25,657 nucleotides of DNA from an uncultured Opitutia bacterium (GTDB lineage Bacteria > Verrucomicrobiota > Verrucomicrobiia > Opitutales > UBA953), in the NCBI GenBank assembly GCA_937875975.1, contig CALEEU010000116.1, forward strand, positions 1-25,657. The letters run 5' to 3'. Of the stretch, positions 23,768 through 25,657 are shown in pieces (positions within the stretch are counted from its first letter, which is position 1; the number at the start of each line of letters is the position of its first letter). Both the position numbers and the translations under genes were made by a program. A model generated the notes under the pieces. It searched no databases, was not told the origin of the DNA, and saw only the letters and a list, made by a program, of their open reading frames with translations.

Positions 23768-24733
23768 ATGAAAAAATCGTTCCTCAGCCTCCTCCTGCTC
23801 TCGGCCGCGTTCGTCTCGGCCGCGGACAAGAAGAACGTCCTCCTCATCGCCGGCAAGCCGAGCCACGCCCCGGGCGAGCACGAGCATAACGCCGGCATCC
23901 AGCTCCTCGCGTCTGGCCTCAAGCAGTCCGCGGCCGACTTGGTTAACGTCGACGTTTCCCTCAACGGTGAGTGGCCCTCCGACGAACGCGTCGCCAAGGC
24001 GGACACGATCGTGATCTACTCCGATGGCGGCGGCGGCCACCCGGCCCTCCCTCACCTCGACCAGCTCGCCAAGAAGATGGCCGCCGGCACTGGCTTCGTC
24101 TGCCTCCACTACGCCGTCGAGCCCGCTTATGAGCGTGCCGGCTGGCTGAGCGTCGACGGCAAGCCCGTGAGCCCGGCTCCCGCGGGCCGTTCCTCCAAGG
24201 GCAAGGGCGCCCTCGAGTTCAAGGATTGGCTCGGCGGTTACTTCGAGCAGCACTGGTCCGTGAACCCGCACTGGACCGCCGACTTCAAGGTCATCCCTGA
24301 TCACCCGGCCAGCCGTGGCGTGAAGCCTTTCGGTTCCAACGACGAATGGTACTTTAACATGCGTTTCCGCGACGGCATGGAAGGCGTCACGCCGCTCCTG
24401 TCCGCCATCGCTCCCGCTGAGACCATGAGCCGCAACGAAGGCCCGCACTCCGGTAACCCTGATGTAAAGAAGATGGTGCTCGAGGAGAAGAAGCCCGCGG
24501 TCGTCGCTTGGGCGGTCGAGCGCAAGGATGGCGGTCGTGGCTTCGGCTTCACCGGCGGCCACTATCACGCCGGCTGGGCCAATGATAGCCAGCGTACGCT
24601 CGTCCTTAACGCGATTGTCTGGACCGCGAAGGCTGAAGTCCCTGCCGCCGGCGTCGTCACGAAGTTCACCGAAGAAGAACTCAAGGCGAACCTCGACAAG
24701 AAGACCCCGCGCAAGGCGCCGAAGAAGAAGTAA
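23768..24733 (+). CDS. Exported ThuA-domain protein
   Basis: ThuA proteins have a glutamine-amidotransferase-like fold. Rhizobial ThuA belongs to trehalose catabolism through 3-keto sugars. The 321-residue chain has a signal peptide at 1-18 (MKKSFLSLLLLSAAFVSA), an opening strand NVLLIAGKPSHAPGEHEHNAG, the IVIYSDGGGGHPAL turn, and GTGFVCLHYAVE at the nucleophile-elbow-like position. FGFTGGHYHAGWANDSQR near the C-terminus is typical of the family, as is the basic tail. It is last in the run and is followed by a strong terminator. Export places it with the DUF1080 protein outside the cytoplasm. Confidence 0.9.
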   Translation: MKKSFLSLLLLSAAFVSAADKKNVLLIAGKPSHAPGEHEHNAGIQLLASGLKQSAADLVNVDVSLNGEWPSDERVAKADTIVIYSDGGGGHPALPHLDQLAKKMAAGTGFVCLHYAVEPAYERAGWLSVDGKPVSPAPAGRSSKGKGALEFKDWLGGYFEQHWSVNPHWTADFKVIPDHPASRGVKPFGSNDEWYFNMRFRDGMEGVTPLLSAIAPAETMSRNEGPHSGNPDVKKMVLEEKKPAVVAWAVERKDGGRGFGFTGGHYHAGWANDSQRTLVLNAIVWTAKAEVPAAGVVTKFTEEELKANLDKKTPRKAPKKK

Positions 24734-24757
24734 GCGGCCGCTAGGTCGCCCGGATCA

Positions 24758-24784
24758 GGTCGGAGGTTCGCCTCCGGCCTTTTT
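24758..24784 (+). terminator. Rho-independent terminator after the ThuA gene
   Basis: Stem GGTCGGAGG and CCTCCGGCC (9 bp including one G-T wobble) closes on a stable TTCG tetraloop and runs into five T residues (24780-24784). It starts 24 nt after the ThuA stop and ends the epimerase-DUF1080-ThuA transcript. Confidence 0.9.
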
Positions 24785-24843
24785 CGTGTCTGGAAAAGAC
24801 GCGTCCCGTTTGACCTCGGCGACCGCTCCGCAACCTTGCCGGG

Positions 24844-25539
24844 ATGTCCAAGCACATTGCGATCGTCGGCGGAACTTCCGGCATCGGCCGCGCGACCGTC
24901 GCGCAGCTTCAGGCCGACGGACACATGGTGTACGCCGCGTGCCGCTCCCCGGAGAAGCTTGCCGACCTCGGGATTGTCGCCCAGCCGTTCGACGCCGCTG
25001 CGCCTGGTCCGCTGACCTGGCCCGAGCGCCTCGATGGATTCGTCTACTTCCCTGGCTCGATCTCGCTCAAGCCGTTCCATCGCCTCACCGCGGAAGATTT
25101 CCAGCGCGACCTTCAGGTGAACCTCTTCGGTGCGATCGCCGCCCTCCAGTCCGCGCTGCCTGCGCTCAAGGCCTCGGGCAACGCGTCCGTCGTGCTCTTC
25201 TCCACCGTGGCCGTCGCGCAGGGTATGCCCATGCATGCGAGTATCTCCGCGGCGAAAGGCGCCGTCGAAGGCCTCGCCAAGGGCCTCGCTGCCGAATGGG
25301 CGCCGGCCATCCGCGTCAACGTCATCGCCCCGTCGCTGACGGACACCCCGCTCGCTGGCGCGTTACTTAATTCGGATCTGAAGAAAGAAGCCGCGGCGAA
25401 GCGTCACCCGCTGCAGCAGGTCGGACGCTCTGAGGACATGGCCACACTCGTGGCGCATCTCCTCTCTGGCCACGCACGCTTCATGACCGGCCAGGTGCTG
25501 CATGTGGACGGCGGCCTGTCGTCGGTACGTACGTTCTGA
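24844..25539 (+). CDS. Atypical short-chain dehydrogenase/reductase-like protein
   Basis: A Rossmann-fold SDR of 231 residues. The dinucleotide site is GGTSGIG (9-15). The structural asparagine (N93 in QVNLFG) and catalytic-type serine (S120 in VLFST) are present, as is the lysine K138. At the YxxxK position the residue is Ile (I134 in HASISAAKGAVEG), so the catalytic tyrosine is missing. The IRVNVIAPSLTDTP segment and the C-terminal TGQVLHVDGG are normal. I recall related proteins with a similar HASxxAAK motif, so this is probably a real subfamily rather than a sequencing error. It is a single gene after the ThuA terminator. The reaction is unknown. Confidence 0.88.
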   Translation: MSKHIAIVGGTSGIGRATVAQLQADGHMVYAACRSPEKLADLGIVAQPFDAAAPGPLTWPERLDGFVYFPGSISLKPFHRLTAEDFQRDLQVNLFGAIAALQSALPALKASGNASVVLFSTVAVAQGMPMHASISAAKGAVEGLAKGLAAEWAPAIRVNVIAPSLTDTPLAGALLNSDLKKEAAAKRHPLQQVGRSEDMATLVAHLLSGHARFMTGQVLHVDGGLSSVRTF

Positions 25540-25548
25540 CGCGGACAC

Positions 25549-25580
25549 AAAAAACCCGGGCGCCTTGCGGTCCCGGGTTT
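25549..25580 (-). terminator. Terminator of the partial minus-strand gene (possibly bidirectional)
   Basis: On the minus strand, arms AAACCCGGG and CCCGGGTTT (9 bp, 11-nt loop) run into TTTTTT (25554-25549). It lies 20 nt past the stop at 25601. It is also 9 nt after the SDR stop on the plus strand, where only three T residues follow, so it may weakly serve both genes. Confidence 0.85.
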
Positions 25581-25600
25581 CGGAAGAGCTTTCGCTCCGG

Positions 25601-25657
25601 TTAGATCAGCATCAGCGCCGGTTCTTCAAGGAGCTGCTTGAGCGCCTGGAGGAACTG
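25601..25657 (-). CDS. C-terminal end of an unidentified gene (partial)
   Basis: The minus strand reads QFLQALKQLLEEPALMLI followed by TAA (25603-25601). The gene continues beyond the window. A terminator follows directly, and a small GAAA-loop hairpin (25581-25600) lies between stop and terminator, both supporting a true gene end. Eighteen residues, probably helical, are too few to name a family. Confidence 0.65.
   Translation of the reverse strand, partial: QFLQALKQLLEEPALMLI

Noticed and set aside
23006..24568. 520-codon open frame on the minus strand opposite DUF1080 and ThuA
   Set aside because: It spans two well-recognised genes in antisense, and the composition reflects complemented codons.

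Overview
The window is GC-rich and densely coded, with no phage, insertion-sequence or CRISPR signature. Its gene content points to a heterotrophic member of the Verrucomicrobiota, possibly Opitutales-like. The evidence is a secreted cytochrome c/DUF1592-DUF1588-DUF1585 protein paired with a Tat-exported DUF1552 protein, plus ThuA and DUF1080 proteins, SGNH hydrolases, and a general scarcity of Shine-Dalgarno sequences. The assignment is inferred from gene families, not from a marker phylogeny.

Layout. 1-144: non-coding, with a short GTAG-headed palindrome. 145-8099: housekeeping genes: purC (-), a TatD-type hydrolase (+), tcdA (-), a small membrane protein (+), prfA (-), then a HAD phosphatase and ftsK (+, 2 nt apart). 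8100-9365: two small low-complexity exported proteins (-), each with its own very similar start-proximal promoter, next to a palindromic repeat. 9366-14448: can, radC, the cytochrome c/PA14/DUF1592 protein and its DUF1552 partner (+). 14449-14877: an intergenic region holding an inverted pair of GTAG-headed palindromes, a third perfect copy, and a probable promoter and leader. 14878-16173: SGNH lipoprotein (+). 16243-18409: recA and a D,D-carboxypeptidase (-), with a LexA-box-like palindrome ahead of recA. 18486-19654: sixA and a TonB-like gene with overlapping stop and start (+). 19686-20714: a YdjM-type membrane protein (-). 20829-24733: a second SGNH protein, then a ketose 3-epimerase-like protein, a DUF1080 protein and a ThuA protein, ending at a strong terminator (+). 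24844-25539: an SDR protein lacking the catalytic tyrosine (+). 25601-25657: the tail of a minus-strand gene, with its terminator just beyond.

How the parts fit. The core genes serve purine synthesis, tRNA modification, translation termination, chromosome segregation, recombination and wall trimming. The accessory genes look like surface or periplasmic carbohydrate handling. The epimerase/DUF1080/ThuA trio is consistent with 3-keto-sugar metabolism, but no partner dehydrogenase lies in the window. The least ordinary non-coding signal is a family of short palindromes of the form GTAG + 9-nt arm + YAC + 9-nt arm. Their stems change between copies while pairing is largely kept. This matches the architecture of REP/REPIN elements mobilised by RAYT transposases. 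No RAYT gene is present here.
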